Below are positions 7,280 to 16,375 of a stretch of 64,000 nt of DNA, in pieces. Numbering within the stretch: the stretch's first letter is position 1; each line of letters begins with the position of its first letter. The translations under genes and the position numbers were made by a program. The notes under the pieces are model-generated. The model made no database searches and was not told where the DNA came from. It saw only the letters and a list, made by a program, of their open reading frames with translations. Where the stretch lies: assembly GCA_964502145.1 (NCBI GenBank), contig CAZCVI010000018.1, positions 1 to 64,000 of the forward strand, read 5' to 3'. Source of the stretch: CAZCVI01 sp964502145 (GTDB taxonomy: Bacteria; Acidobacteriota; Aminicenantia; UBA2199).

Positions 7280-9796
7280 ATGGAAAAATACTTACCGGAC
7301 CCCATTTTTTTTATTAATAAAGTAATCCCCAACCTGCCAGGAAATTATACAATTATTGAAAAAATCGGCTCCGGTCAAAACGGACATCTATTCAAAGCCC
7401 ATTCAAGCATTATGAACCATTTTTATGCTTGTAAAATTGTTCCCATTGAGAACTTAAAAAAGGGCAGTTCTAAAACCATCGGGTGGAAAGAAGAATTTTT
7501 GAAACCCAACACCCTGAATTCCCCCATTGTGGTAAAAATCAATAACTATATCGAATGGAAAGATACAGAGCATAAAATTAACTGTATTGCTTTTATTTCC
7601 GACTATATCAAAGGGAAAAATTTAAAAGAACATTTTACCGGGAAACCGTCCAGAGTTGAAATCCATTTTATCGAACGGTTTTTATTAGATATATTCTCAC
7701 TTTTTAACAGTATGCAGCAAAAAGGGATTTTCCATGGGGACCTGCATGAGGGGAATATACTGATTGAAGACCGCTCTGATCAACTGGGTGGTGAACCGTA
7801 TGTCATACGAGTTACCGATTTCGGTGTATCTGCCGCTTCCAACGATACCCATTTACGAGACGATTACGAGCAATTGGCAGAAATTTTGAAACGACTACTA
7901 AGTAAAGTTGATTTTCAGCAATTATCACCCCCGGATAAATATAAGTTTGATGTTTTAAATAAGGAATTCCTGGTGCGCCATTTAACCGAGAAAGACATCA
8001 CTCGGAACCCCTTGGCTCGTGCCCCAAGGGCTCTTTATGATTGTTTGAATAATATCCAAATGGAATACAATAAACGATCCCAACAAGAAAATCCCGATAA
8101 GTTGTTATCTCCTTTTGATTACTTGAGTTGCGAGCAAATCGGAGATTCTCACGATCTTTTAAAAAGCCTGTATTCCGAGTTATTTTTAGGCTTGGAAAAA
8201 GTGGAAAGCAGGAATAACCTTGTTCTAACTGGACCGCGAGGCTGTGGCAAAAGTACTGTTTTTAAAAGCTTAAGCTTGGGGCATCGCACCACCATTGAAA
8301 AAGAGTACCCGGAAAATATCCATTATATAGGCATCTATTACCAGTGTTATGATTTATACGCCGCATTCCAACGTTACCAGCTACCCGAACAAGGCGAAAA
8401 TTTTTTTAATATCCCACTTCATTACTTGGGGGTAACGCTAATTAGTGAAGTGCTTAATTCCATCGAAAGATGGGCGCGAGCGCATTTCCAAGATGAATTC
8501 TCTAAACAGGAAAATCAGGTATCCGCTTTACTCTGGGCTACTTTTCTCAGTTCTAAAATTTCGAAACCCAAAGAACCGGGAGCCGATACCTTTCAAGTTA
8601 TTATCTCCCGATTGGAAAAAGAGAGAAACAGGGTCAAAAATAAACACATCCAATTATTATGCAAGAATCCCCTTACCCCCGAATACCTTTTTGGACCAGA
8701 AGTACTGATCTCTGTATGTGATATTCTGAATAAGAATTTTTCCTTCCTTCGTGATCGTCCGTTTTATTTTTTTATTGATGATTATTCGATTCCTAAAATA
8801 TCAATGGACCTGCAACGTAACCTCAACCGTCTTCTAATGCAGCGGACAGCAGTGGCGTTTTTTAAGATTTCCACGGAAAGTCCTGTCTCCTATAGCCGTT
8901 CCGATATTGATGGCAAAGAATATGTGGAGGGGCGGGAGTTCCAATTGGTTAACCTGGGCCTGGAGTACTTGGTCGCAGCACACCAGGATAAGTTTCGGTT
9001 TATGGATGATATTTTTATTCGACGGTTTCGTGCCGTGGAAAATTATTATGTTCAAAACCTGGACCAATTAATCGGCGACCATCCATTGCCCAGCAACAAT
9101 GAACTGGCCAGGAAAATAAAGGGAGATGGTAAAAGCAAGGAATGGGGAAAGCAGATGCTGTTTGAGCTATGTAGCGGCGATATTTTTTATATCATCGAAT
9201 TAGTCGGAAAAATGGTGATAAAATCCGGTGGGGATGCTGCTATTGCCAGCAAGACTATTCCGAAAATAAAAGAAGAAACCCAGATAAACGCCATTCGTGA
9301 GGAAGCGGGAACTTTTCTGGATAGCTTGGGCCGAATCGAAGGTGGGAAAAAACTCGTTAAAGTGGTTACCGCGTTTGGCAATGTGGCTAATTTCTATTTA
9401 AAACATAAAACCTCTAAAAATGCAGAACACGATCCGCCTTACCAGGCAAGCCGGATTGAACCGATGGAGACACCTGATTTCTCTGACGAGGCACAAGAGA
9501 TTTATAATAATTTGCTCAGGTACTCCTTGTTTATTGAAGACCCCAGGGGAAAAAGCATCCGGGGAAAGGTAGTGCCACGGCTTTTTTTGCGCCGCTCACT
9601 GATTCCCTTCTTTAATCTGACCTTCAGCACTCGTGACTCTATCCGCTTAGATAATAAAGATATGGAAATGCTGTTCATCCAACCGGAAGAATTTGCTGAT
9701 AAAAAAATGAAGCAGGCAGATGCCTTGCATGAAAACGGCAATATCCAGCGCTCTTTATTCCCTGACATGGGAGGTCATGATGATCACAAGAGTTGA
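7280..9796 (+). CDS. Protein kinase-ATPase fusion
   Basis: An 838-residue two-domain protein. Residues about 22-250 form a Hanks-type kinase: glycine loop IGSGQNG (29-35), ATP lysine K52 in FYACKIVP, catalytic loop HGDLHEGN (152-159, where HRDxxxxN is usual), and DFG (180-182). The second part has a Walker A, GPRGCGKST (318-326), and a Walker B-like FYFFIDDY (about 495-502), indicating an AAA/STAND-type NTPase; the C-terminal 300 residues are unassigned. There are no membrane segments. It starts 1 bp after the methyltransferase stop and overlaps the next gene. Kinase-ATPase fusions in methylase operons suggest phage defence, but this order is not one I recognise (not PglW or BREX). Both active sites look intact. 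Confidence 0.8.
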   Translation: MEKYLPDPIFFINKVIPNLPGNYTIIEKIGSGQNGHLFKAHSSIMNHFYACKIVPIENLKKGSSKTIGWKEEFLKPNTLNSPIVVKINNYIEWKDTEHKINCIAFISDYIKGKNLKEHFTGKPSRVEIHFIERFLLDIFSLFNSMQQKGIFHGDLHEGNILIEDRSDQLGGEPYVIRVTDFGVSAASNDTHLRDDYEQLAEILKRLLSKVDFQQLSPPDKYKFDVLNKEFLVRHLTEKDITRNPLARAPRALYDCLNNIQMEYNKRSQQENPDKLLSPFDYLSCEQIGDSHDLLKSLYSELFLGLEKVESRNNLVLTGPRGCGKSTVFKSLSLGHRTTIEKEYPENIHYIGIYYQCYDLYAAFQRYQLPEQGENFFNIPLHYLGVTLISEVLNSIERWARAHFQDEFSKQENQVSALLWATFLSSKISKPKEPGADTFQVIISRLEKERNRVKNKHIQLLCKNPLTPEYLFGPEVLISVCDILNKNFSFLRDRPFYFFIDDYSIPKISMDLQRNLNRLLMQRTAVAFFKISTESPVSYSRSDIDGKEYVEGREFQLVNLGLEYLVAAHQDKFRFMDDIFIRRFRAVENYYVQNLDQLIGDHPLPSNNELARKIKGDGKSKEWGKQMLFELCSGDIFYIIELVGKMVIKSGGDAAIASKTIPKIKEETQINAIREEAGTFLDSLGRIEGGKKLVKVVTAFGNVANFYLKHKTSKNAEHDPPYQASRIEPMETPDFSDEAQEIYNNLLRYSLFIEDPRGKSIRGKVVPRLFLRRSLIPFFNLTFSTRDSIRLDNKDMEMLFIQPEEFADKKMKQADALHENGNIQRSLFPDMGGHDDHKS

Positions 9797-10859
9797 ACGA
9801 ATCGACGACCATTTGCTGTCTTTTAATAAACCTCTTATCGAACCTACTTCCCAGCTCTCTTTGGACAAGGACGGCACGTTAATTATAGCAGCAGGCTTTG
9901 AAGACCGTGCGCTGGGCGTATTAAACCTTCTGGCATCCTCACATTGTAAAAACTTCAAAACCATATTGATTCAATACGAACCTCTTTTAGCAGAAAATAA
10001 AATTCGGGAGATAACGAATTTATGCCAAAATATGAATTCCCAGATCACGGTTTTTGAATACAACCGATATAATCCTGCTGGCGGGGGTGAAATGCTGGTA
10101 CAACACCTAAAAGATAGTCGCGGCCTCATTTTATTCGATATCTCGGCTGTTTCCCGTTTTCTTATCGTTCAATTCTTGGTTGCCCTGGGGAAATCCTACC
10201 ATCACTTCAATCATTTACGTGTCCTATACACTGAAGCCTGTTTTTATCCCCCCATGGAATCCGAGGTCACTCAAAAAATGGAGCAAGAAGACCCCTATTG
10301 TATCTCCAGTAGTTACCATGATTATTTTATATCTTCGGGAGTGTATGAAGTCTCCTTTCCCCCTGAACTCTCTGCCGTCTCCTCTTATGGTCAACCCATC
10401 CGTCTTGTTTTGTTTCCATCTTTTAATTGCGACCAACTGGCTTCTTTGAAGGGAGAAATACAACCTTATTTTTATGACTTTATTCACGGTATCCCACCCT
10501 CTCCTGACAATGCGTGGCGACCCCAAGCGATAAAAAAAATCAACCATATCGACAGGATATCTCCACCAAAACAAGAAGAAATGGATGCCAGTACCCTCGA
10601 TTATAGAGAGACATTGGAATGTCTATTAAAAATCTACGGTGCCTATACTGATAAAGATCGTATCGTAATTGCTCCGACGGGAAGTAAAATGCAATCCGTA
10701 GCCGTGGGGATTTTTCGCACCTTTTTAAACGATGTTCAGATTGTTTATCCCATTCCAAGAAAATTCACTTCTCCCACACGATACACGGAAGGTATAAAAA
10801 ACATCTATACCTTAGATATGGAGCCGTTTAATACATTTTTCAAGCGGGATTTTGAATAA
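9780..10859 (+). CDS. Rossmann-like protein of the methylase-kinase operon
   Basis: A 359-residue protein I cannot assign to a family. It begins with strands of alternating alpha/beta type: TLIIAAGFEDRALGVLNLL near residue 35, LILFDISAVSRFLIVQFL at about 116-133, and a late IAPTGSKMQSVAVGIF at about 296-311. The last segment recalls the GGTK/TGSK-type ligand loops of CARF and related nucleotide-sensing Rossmann folds; that comparison is inference. Start: ATG 9780 has GGAGG at 9770-9774 and overlaps the kinase gene by 17 bp, showing translational coupling. ATG 9777 is also possible. It is the last gene of the operon and could be a sensor or effector for the kinase-ATPase. Confidence 0.7.
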   Translation: MITRVERIDDHLLSFNKPLIEPTSQLSLDKDGTLIIAAGFEDRALGVLNLLASSHCKNFKTILIQYEPLLAENKIREITNLCQNMNSQITVFEYNRYNPAGGGEMLVQHLKDSRGLILFDISAVSRFLIVQFLVALGKSYHHFNHLRVLYTEACFYPPMESEVTQKMEQEDPYCISSSYHDYFISSGVYEVSFPPELSAVSSYGQPIRLVLFPSFNCDQLASLKGEIQPYFYDFIHGIPPSPDNAWRPQAIKKINHIDRISPPKQEEMDASTLDYRETLECLLKIYGAYTDKDRIVIAPTGSKMQSVAVGIFRTFLNDVQIVYPIPRKFTSPTRYTEGIKNIYTLDMEPFNTFFKRDFE

Positions 10860-10938
10860 TTCTCCGGCCCCCCTCCATTCTGTTTAGTATGGTGCTATCT
10901 TTATATCTTTAAGGGGTTGATTTGTTTTTTATGTTTTA

Positions 10939-12039
10939 TTAAGCGTGATTGCCCTGTTCCTTGGGGGCGAGGAGCTTGAGCAACAGGTTAAATTCCAATT
11001 CAAAGTTGGGCGTTAAGATGTCTTTACCTATTACATCCTTTATTTTTTTGAGCTTCCAGAACTTGCCATCTGCCAATTCTTCAGGATTGAATTGAATCTC
11101 TTTATCGTAACGACAAATAAACACGAATACCAGTTCCGATTCGATTTCTGTTTCCCAGACATATTTGGCTACCAATCGCGATTGGAATTCAGTCAGATTC
11201 AGTTCTTCCCGTGCCTCTCTTTTCAGCCCCTGTTCCAACGTTTCCCCACTGGAAAGGTGACCACCCACCGCTGTATCCCATTTTCCCGGCTGCACCTGTT
11301 TGGACAGCGGACGCTTCTGCAAGTACACACGGTCCTTGGCATCAATGATGTGCAGATGCACCACCGGATGCAATAACCCCGGACCGGAATGGCACACGGT
11401 GCGCGGCGCTCGGCCCGTGACTTTACCATCCTGATCGACAATATCAAACCACTCATCATCCTTGTACTGGTCCAACCATTTTTTCTTTTTATACTTGGTA
11501 CGCACCAACTCGTAAGCAAAATAGGCGATAAAAAGAATATAAAACAACCCACCACTGATAAACGCCCAGGCTTGCTTGGACATAAAAAAAGCAGCATACA
11601 CGATCATCAACGTATGGGCCAGAAAAATAAAAAAAAGTGCCCGCAAACTGCGGTTCATCTGCGCGATTTGCGCTTGCCCTAACTCGATGTTCTTCATGTA
11701 CCGCTTGGACATCATTAACATGATGTTCACGGGCGAAAAAACAGAGATACCCAGAATAATACAGAAGATCAATTCAATGATGGCGGGTTTTAATTTGAAG
11801 AAGATATCATTTTCCAAAAGTATGGAAACGCCACCCAGTACGACAATTAATCCTACATCCAACAGCACGAATTTATCCAGTGTTTTTTCCTTGATGTAGG
11901 AAATAAACAATTCGATAATGCCGGAAGCCACGGCGATAATCAAACCGATTTTTGTACCCCAAATGGCATCTGCGGCAATAAAAATAATCAAGGGCAGGAA
12001 GCCTGGAGCCAATGTTTTGAGAATATCCAGTTTATTCAT
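10939..12039 (-). CDS. Septation-protein-A-like membrane domain fused to NUDIX hydrolase
   Basis: A 366-residue fusion. Residues 1-180 contain about five hydrophobic segments and resemble the intracellular septation protein A/YciB family (FLPLIIFIAADAIWGTKIGL). Residues about 195-350 are a NUDIX hydrolase: the box is G260-x5-E266-x7-REAREEL (274-280), matching the consensus, and the preceding HPVVHLHIID and QKRPLSKQVQPGKWDT are typical of the IDI-like subgroup. The hydrolase would be tethered to the inner membrane facing the cytoplasm. Last gene of a minus-strand cluster, 10 bp after the glycosyltransferase. Substrate unknown. Confidence 0.8.
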   Translation of the reverse strand: MNKLDILKTLAPGFLPLIIFIAADAIWGTKIGLIIAVASGIIELFISYIKEKTLDKFVLLDVGLIVVLGGVSILLENDIFFKLKPAIIELIFCIILGISVFSPVNIMLMMSKRYMKNIELGQAQIAQMNRSLRALFFIFLAHTLMIVYAAFFMSKQAWAFISGGLFYILFIAYFAYELVRTKYKKKKWLDQYKDDEWFDIVDQDGKVTGRAPRTVCHSGPGLLHPVVHLHIIDAKDRVYLQKRPLSKQVQPGKWDTAVGGHLSSGETLEQGLKREAREELNLTEFQSRLVAKYVWETEIESELVFVFICRYDKEIQFNPEELADGKFWKLKKIKDVIGKDILTPNFELEFNLLLKLLAPKEQGNHA

Positions 12040-12049
12040 TGCTGTTTAC

Positions 12050-12964
12050 CTATTTCTTGTGGTGTTGTTTTGCGTGCAGCCAGCCAATATAACGTCCCCA
12101 AAACCCGGCGACCCTTGCATAAATGGCGATTTTGAATTCTTTTAATCTCCTTCTAAAGGGCAGTGCCTCGCGGTTTTTGAAAAAGATGAACGCGGCATCA
12201 CCTGCCAATTTAAAGAGAATCCCGCCCATCACGAGGATAAACCCGTACACGAGGGCACTAAACCTGTTTTTAAATGGGCTGGTAGCAAAACCAACCTGCT
12301 GTTTGATTAAAAAGAGTTGGCGCGGGCTGTAGTTATGGGAATGATACACCTGGGAAGCGGGTTCATACGCAATGGTGTAACCCTGTTCCAGAACCTTTTT
12401 GGCCCATTGTTGATCTTCAGCAATAATAATATCATCGGCAAAAGGGAATTCTTGCCAAATGGAACGGCGGACAGCGCCACTCACGGTGGAAAAGATCATA
12501 AAGTCCAGGGTATTGGTTTGGTTACGCACTGAAGGCGTTTCGGGCATGGATTGCGCGAGGTCGCGGCTCATATAGAGGTAACACTCTTTTTTAGGCAGGT
12601 GACGACTGAAAATGCCCGCTCTTTTTTCATGGTGCAACCCATTCATGAGCGAGGACAACCAGCGCGAATTGGCAGGGATAGCATCGGCATTAAGAAACAC
12701 TACATCAGCACCACTGGCTATAGTGGCACCAAGGTTGCGGGTCTTGCCATGACCGAAGGATGCGGCTGGAATTTCAAGCAGGCGAACTGCTTTGAATTGC
12801 CGGACGATGTCCACGGTATGGTCTGTTGAGCCGGAATCAATCACAATCACTTCATAAGGGAAATCTGTTGCTTGGCGATAAACCGCATCCAAGCACTCGC
12901 CGATGTGGTGCTCCTCATTTTTAGCCGGGATAACAATGGAAACCGCTACCTTGTTCTCCATCAT
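12050..12964 (-). CDS. Family 2 glycosyltransferase
   Basis: A 304-residue GT-A fold glycosyltransferase of the rhamnosyltransferase-like type. It opens with VSIVIPAKNEEHHIGECLDA, then EVIVIDSGSTDHT for nucleotide-sugar binding, FGHGKTRNLGA, a DxD-like VFLNADAIP, and a late AEDQQWAKKVL (ED motif). One hydrophobic segment near the C-terminus (LVYGFILVMGGILFKLAG) suggests membrane association. It is 12 bp after the methyltransferase gene and 10 bp before the NUDIX fusion, so co-transcribed. Likely acts in surface polysaccharide or glycolipid synthesis. Confidence 0.85.
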   Translation of the reverse strand: MMENKVAVSIVIPAKNEEHHIGECLDAVYRQATDFPYEVIVIDSGSTDHTVDIVRQFKAVRLLEIPAASFGHGKTRNLGATIASGADVVFLNADAIPANSRWLSSLMNGLHHEKRAGIFSRHLPKKECYLYMSRDLAQSMPETPSVRNQTNTLDFMIFSTVSGAVRRSIWQEFPFADDIIIAEDQQWAKKVLEQGYTIAYEPASQVYHSHNYSPRQLFLIKQQVGFATSPFKNRFSALVYGFILVMGGILFKLAGDAAFIFFKNREALPFRRRLKEFKIAIYARVAGFWGRYIGWLHAKQHHKK

Positions 12965-12976
12965 GGTTAGCCACAG

Positions 12977-13576
12977 TTATACCGTGAGTATGACGAAGTC
13001 GTGGTTCCTGTGGTTACGGACGACCATTTCTTTCAAGCCGTTGATTTCTCGAAAGGAGTGGAAGAGTTGGTGGTACTCCTCTTTGGATAGCCAGCGTTCA
13101 ATCTCGTTGAACCCGTCGGCATCGAGTATTTTCATTATTTTTCCGATGAAGCGGGAGATAAAATTATCTTTGGCGCCGATATCGACAAAAACCGGTTCGA
13201 TAATCACGACTTTCTCCCTGGCGAATTCTGCGGCAATGGCCACCAGTTCAAACATTTCCTTGATTTTGAGGTGGTGTAAGATGTCGCATAAGAGGATGAC
13301 ATCTGCTTTTTTATACATGCTACGGTCGAATATATTGCCCAGCCAGATATTGCGGTGCTTTTTTCTGCCGTATTGGATGAACGTTTCGTTGAGATCGATC
13401 CCCGAGTAAGAGCAGTCCGGGTAGATATATTTTTTCATGCGTCCATAACCACTGGCCGCCTCGAAAACGCTTTTTTTTCTGCCAATAATATTTTTTAATA
13501 TTTTAAGTCCGTCCCAATAGAGAAATCGTATACTCCATTCGTAGATGACAGGGTACTTGTAAAAAATAGATTTCAT
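12977..13576 (-). CDS. Class I SAM-dependent methyltransferase
   Basis: A 199-residue Rossmann-fold methyltransferase. The motif I position reads KSVFEAASGYGRMKKY (E-x-G-x-G form), then CSYSGIDLNE as motif II, GNIFD, and the post-motif VILLCDILHHL typical of UbiE-type small-molecule methylases. The late VVIIEPVFVD segment is also family-like. First gene of the compact trio 13576-10939. The substrate is probably a lipid or sugar intermediate handled by the neighbouring glycosyltransferase, but nothing in the sequence proves this. Confidence 0.75.
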   Translation of the reverse strand: MKSIFYKYPVIYEWSIRFLYWDGLKILKNIIGRKKSVFEAASGYGRMKKYIYPDCSYSGIDLNETFIQYGRKKHRNIWLGNIFDRSMYKKADVILLCDILHHLKIKEMFELVAIAAEFAREKVVIIEPVFVDIGAKDNFISRFIGKIMKILDADGFNEIERWLSKEEYHQLFHSFREINGLKEMVVRNHRNHDFVILTV

Positions 13577-13702
13577 TATAACTCCACTTTAATTCAATTT
13601 AGTCCGATTGTTTTGGAGAGTACCAATCATTGACATTATCATAAATTGGTAAGGAAGTCAATAAAAGTAAAATTTATGTGTAAGGGTGCAGTCCATCTGC
13701 TT

Positions 13703-14989
13703 TTAAGTGTACCGTGCGTAATAGTCGGGGAAATAGTGGTGCAGCCACCCGAAATAGTCGTGGGCTTGTTTTTCGTTGGTGACCCAACCATCACTGGTGA
13801 TGCCCGCATTTTTTAATTTAACCAACGGCTCCTTTTCTGTTTCCGGCATAAACCCGGGGAAGCGGAAGGCATAAGGACTGCCAGCCAGGGGGATAAAATG
13901 GTGCAAATGGGTGCGAATACGGAAACGGCGGGTCAAGGACTTGATAAATTCGACAAGTTGTTGCCGTTCAGCGCTGGTTTCATCAGGATAGCCGACAATA
14001 AAATCAAGATTAACAAGAAACCCATTATCATTGGCAATTTGAATGGCTTGGCAAATCTCGGCCACACCATGACCACGGCGCAGTTCTTTTAAGCGCTGGT
14101 CCATGGCGCTTTGGGCTCCGATAGTAATGGATTTGTTGATCACATATTTTTTTAATAAGGCCATACCCTGCGCAGTAACGGTATCCGGCCTGACCTCGGA
14201 AGGAAAAATGCCATACTCGATAAACCGGAATTGGTAAGAAGCGATCAAGTTGATCAACGTTTCTATCTTATCCAGGGCAATTTTCCGGCCTGCTGGGGCA
14301 CCATATTCCATGGCGGAGGGTGAGATGACATTCACCCGGATGTGGCCGCGTTTTTTCATTTCTTGTAAAAACATCTCGATAGATGCCAATTCTCTGAACT
14401 GGACTTTGGTCAGCGGCGTGCTGCAATAGTTGCATTGCCAGTAACAACCTCTCATGATCTCCAGGGGCGGGATGGTTTCGGTATAACGGGAAACAGGAAT
14501 ATAACGGTTAAAAGCGGCAATTTCTGCTAAATTATTTTTGTTGTCCTCAGGGGTAGGGCTGCGGTATATGCATGGAATGGGTCGATTATCCAACAGGTCG
14601 TGGCCAAATTGTAAAAAAGTGCGTTCTGCGGCACCGATAAAAAGGGTATCCAAACCGATCTTATCAGCCAGTTCTTGTTCACCGGTGATATGAGGGCCAC
14701 CACCTACCAGTAATACATCGGGAACAGCACTGGCTTTAATCGCCTGGATTTCCTGGTGAATAAGGGGAATGACGGAGGTCATAAAAGAGAAAAGAACGAC
14801 ATCGCCAGAATGGATTTCAGATGCGGTCAGGGGTTCAGAACGTAGCAGAATCTCAAACTCGGTATCAATGCCCGCTTGTTCCCAGACATTGAGCAGGATC
14901 GGGAAGGACAGCCGGTTAAAATCGGATAATCTAAATATAATTCGTCTTTTCTTTTTCATGCGTTTTTTGAGTGGGGTGATATTGTCCAT
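13703..14989 (-). CDS. B12-binding/radical SAM protein (MJ1487-like)
   Basis: A 428-residue protein with an N-terminal cobalamin-binding-like Rossmann domain (VVLFSFMTSVIP, VLLVGGGPHIT, LDTLFIGAAERTF) and a radical SAM domain with the cluster ligands C182-x3-C186-x2-C189 in MRGCYWQCNYCS. The later segments VRPDTVTAQGMALL and DFIVGYPDET are typical of the TIM barrel. It best matches the uncharacterised TIGR04013-type family. The start is uncertain: neither ATG 14989 nor the internal ATG about 30 bases on has a clear Shine-Dalgarno. About 125 bp separates it from the methyltransferase cluster on the same strand. Confidence 0.8.
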   Translation of the reverse strand: MDNITPLKKRMKKKRRIIFRLSDFNRLSFPILLNVWEQAGIDTEFEILLRSEPLTASEIHSGDVVLFSFMTSVIPLIHQEIQAIKASAVPDVLLVGGGPHITGEQELADKIGLDTLFIGAAERTFLQFGHDLLDNRPIPCIYRSPTPEDNKNNLAEIAAFNRYIPVSRYTETIPPLEIMRGCYWQCNYCSTPLTKVQFRELASIEMFLQEMKKRGHIRVNVISPSAMEYGAPAGRKIALDKIETLINLIASYQFRFIEYGIFPSEVRPDTVTAQGMALLKKYVINKSITIGAQSAMDQRLKELRRGHGVAEICQAIQIANDNGFLVNLDFIVGYPDETSAERQQLVEFIKSLTRRFRIRTHLHHFIPLAGSPYAFRFPGFMPETEKEPLVKLKNAGITSDGWVTNEKQAHDYFGWLHHYFPDYYARYT

Positions 14990-15040
14990 GTGGCTTGTAT
15001 GAGAGAGGCAAGAGGGAGATACAAGAAATACAACACATCT

Positions 15041-16222
15041 CTATAGGGGAGTTTCTTCTTTTTGGGCGATCTTTATGATTATATCCAATTGAATACCGGT
15101 CATTGATGATATCTCTTCGGGAGTGATGTTCTTTTGAAGCATATTTAAAATCATTTTTTTACGGGCTATTTGTTCCCCTTCTTCAATACCGAGCTTCTTC
15201 CCTTCATCAATACCGAGCTTCTTCCCTTCATCAATGCCGAGCTTCTTTCCTTCATCAATGCCGAGCTTCTTTCCTTCATCAATACCGAGCTTCTTCCCTT
15301 CATCAATGCCGAGCTTCTTTCCTTTTTCGAGGCCGAGCTTCTCTCCTTTTTTGATACCTATTTTTTCGCCATCTTTTTTCCCACCTTCATACATGCTGGT
15401 TTCCATTTTTTCAAGCCCGAACCAGAACTCTTCCTCGCTGGCGATATAAGTATAATCTTCCGAGCTTAGACCATCCTGTCTGAGTCGGCGCATCATTTCA
15501 CAGAAGATTTCATCAGCCATGTACTCGCGGAAATCGTCCTCAACATTATTTTTATTGCGGGTTTTCTCCGCGAATTCGAACCATTTCTCGTATTTTTTGA
15601 TGGTTTTGTTCTTGACTATATTTTTTTGCAGCAGGAAGACAAGGCGGTTTTTGGGTAAAAAATCGAGTTCTTTGGCATTGTTATTGACCACTTCCAGTAC
15701 TTTTTCACGCTCCTTGAGCAGTTCAACGATAGCCTCATTATTCCATAGGTGATCATTGTTGAGAAAATCCAAGACGACTTCCGGGGTCATGATAAAAGCG
15801 ACATAGTCCTGGGAGAACCCCAAGGCATCGGTGGCCATCCAGATCAAGGTGAACACCGGTTCCAACGTGCTATAATCCTTGGCTTTTTGCATCATCTTGG
15901 TCTTTCTGTTTAGAACCATCTGTTGCATGGGTAGATTTTCCAGTTGTAACCCGGTATTCAAGGCATGAGAAAGATAAAAACGCTGGCCGATATCGCGTTT
16001 GTACCATTGCTGCATATCGATAATTACATAGGCGCCCTTGATCTTGCAACGGAAATCAAACTCCACGTAAGAGGCGTCATCGGTGACATAGTGCTTTTCT
16101 TTGAGCATCTCGAAAGCTTCGATTTCTATTTCCAAAAAATCCTCAAGGAACCTTTTGGCAATTCTATTATCAGAAAATATTTTTTTAAAAAACCGATCAT
16201 AATTTAACGGTGCTAAGAACAT
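15041..16222 (-). CDS. Rpn-family PD-(D/E)XK nuclease/transposase-like protein
   Basis: A 393-residue Rpn (recombination-promoting nuclease, transposase_31-like) protein. It opens with NYDRFFKKIFSDNRIAKRFL and carries the core YVEFDFRCK ... AYVIIDMQQWYKRD, where D-x-Q replaces the usual E-x-Q of the nuclease site. The C-terminal part is a tandem array of the 8-residue unit GKKLGIDE (24 bp each), then a short helix-turn-helix-like tail ITPEEISSMTGI. Rpn proteins are linked to recombination and, recently, phage defence, and their C-termini vary by repeat number. AGGAGG (complement of 16229-16234) precedes the start. A truncated relative lies at 60353-60580. Confidence 0.85.
   Translation of the reverse strand: MFLAPLNYDRFFKKIFSDNRIAKRFLEDFLEIEIEAFEMLKEKHYVTDDASYVEFDFRCKIKGAYVIIDMQQWYKRDIGQRFYLSHALNTGLQLENLPMQQMVLNRKTKMMQKAKDYSTLEPVFTLIWMATDALGFSQDYVAFIMTPEVVLDFLNNDHLWNNEAIVELLKEREKVLEVVNNNAKELDFLPKNRLVFLLQKNIVKNKTIKKYEKWFEFAEKTRNKNNVEDDFREYMADEIFCEMMRRLRQDGLSSEDYTYIASEEEFWFGLEKMETSMYEGGKKDGEKIGIKKGEKLGLEKGKKLGIDEGKKLGIDEGKKLGIDEGKKLGIDEGKKLGIDEGKKLGIEEGEQIARKKMILNMLQKNITPEEISSMTGIQLDIIIKIAQKEETPL
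15179..15358. repeat. 24-bp coding minisatellite in Rpn gene
   Basis: About seven tandem 24-bp units encode GKKLGIDE or close variants (LGLEKGKK, GIEEGEQI at the edges). Units are nearly identical and differ mainly at one or two synonymous positions, for example AAG GAA versus AAG GGA changes in the glycine and lysine codons. The array is a likely hotspot of copy-number change by slippage, and every unit gain or loss keeps the reading frame. Confidence 0.8.
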
Positions 16223-16278
16223 CCGAAGCCTCCTGAAATCCCAGTGTTGTATTTTTTTTCATTGGAGTTCCAAGTATT

Positions 16279-16307
16279 ACAGTAACATAAAAACCTTGAA
16301 AAATCAA
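16279..16307 (-). promoter_or_regulatory. Possible promoter of Rpn gene
   Basis: Minus-strand TTGATT (complement of 16302-16307), 17-bp spacer, TACTGT (complement of 16279-16284). The -10 match is moderate. Confidence 0.4.
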
Positions 16308-16375
16308 CTTGCTATCCCATCGTATCACGAATATAAGTGTATTATTGGTTCCGAGACCCTTTGAGCGTCAGGTGT

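Noticed and set aside
6145..10859. BREX or Pgl assignment of the methylase-kinase operon
   Set aside because: No PglZ-type phosphatase, BrxC-like or Lon-like gene, and the kinase is fused to a different ATPase.
15170..15469. Plus-strand frames rich in LLPFIN/PSFFPSS
   Set aside because: Antisense reading of the Rpn minisatellite; no ribosome site or promoter.
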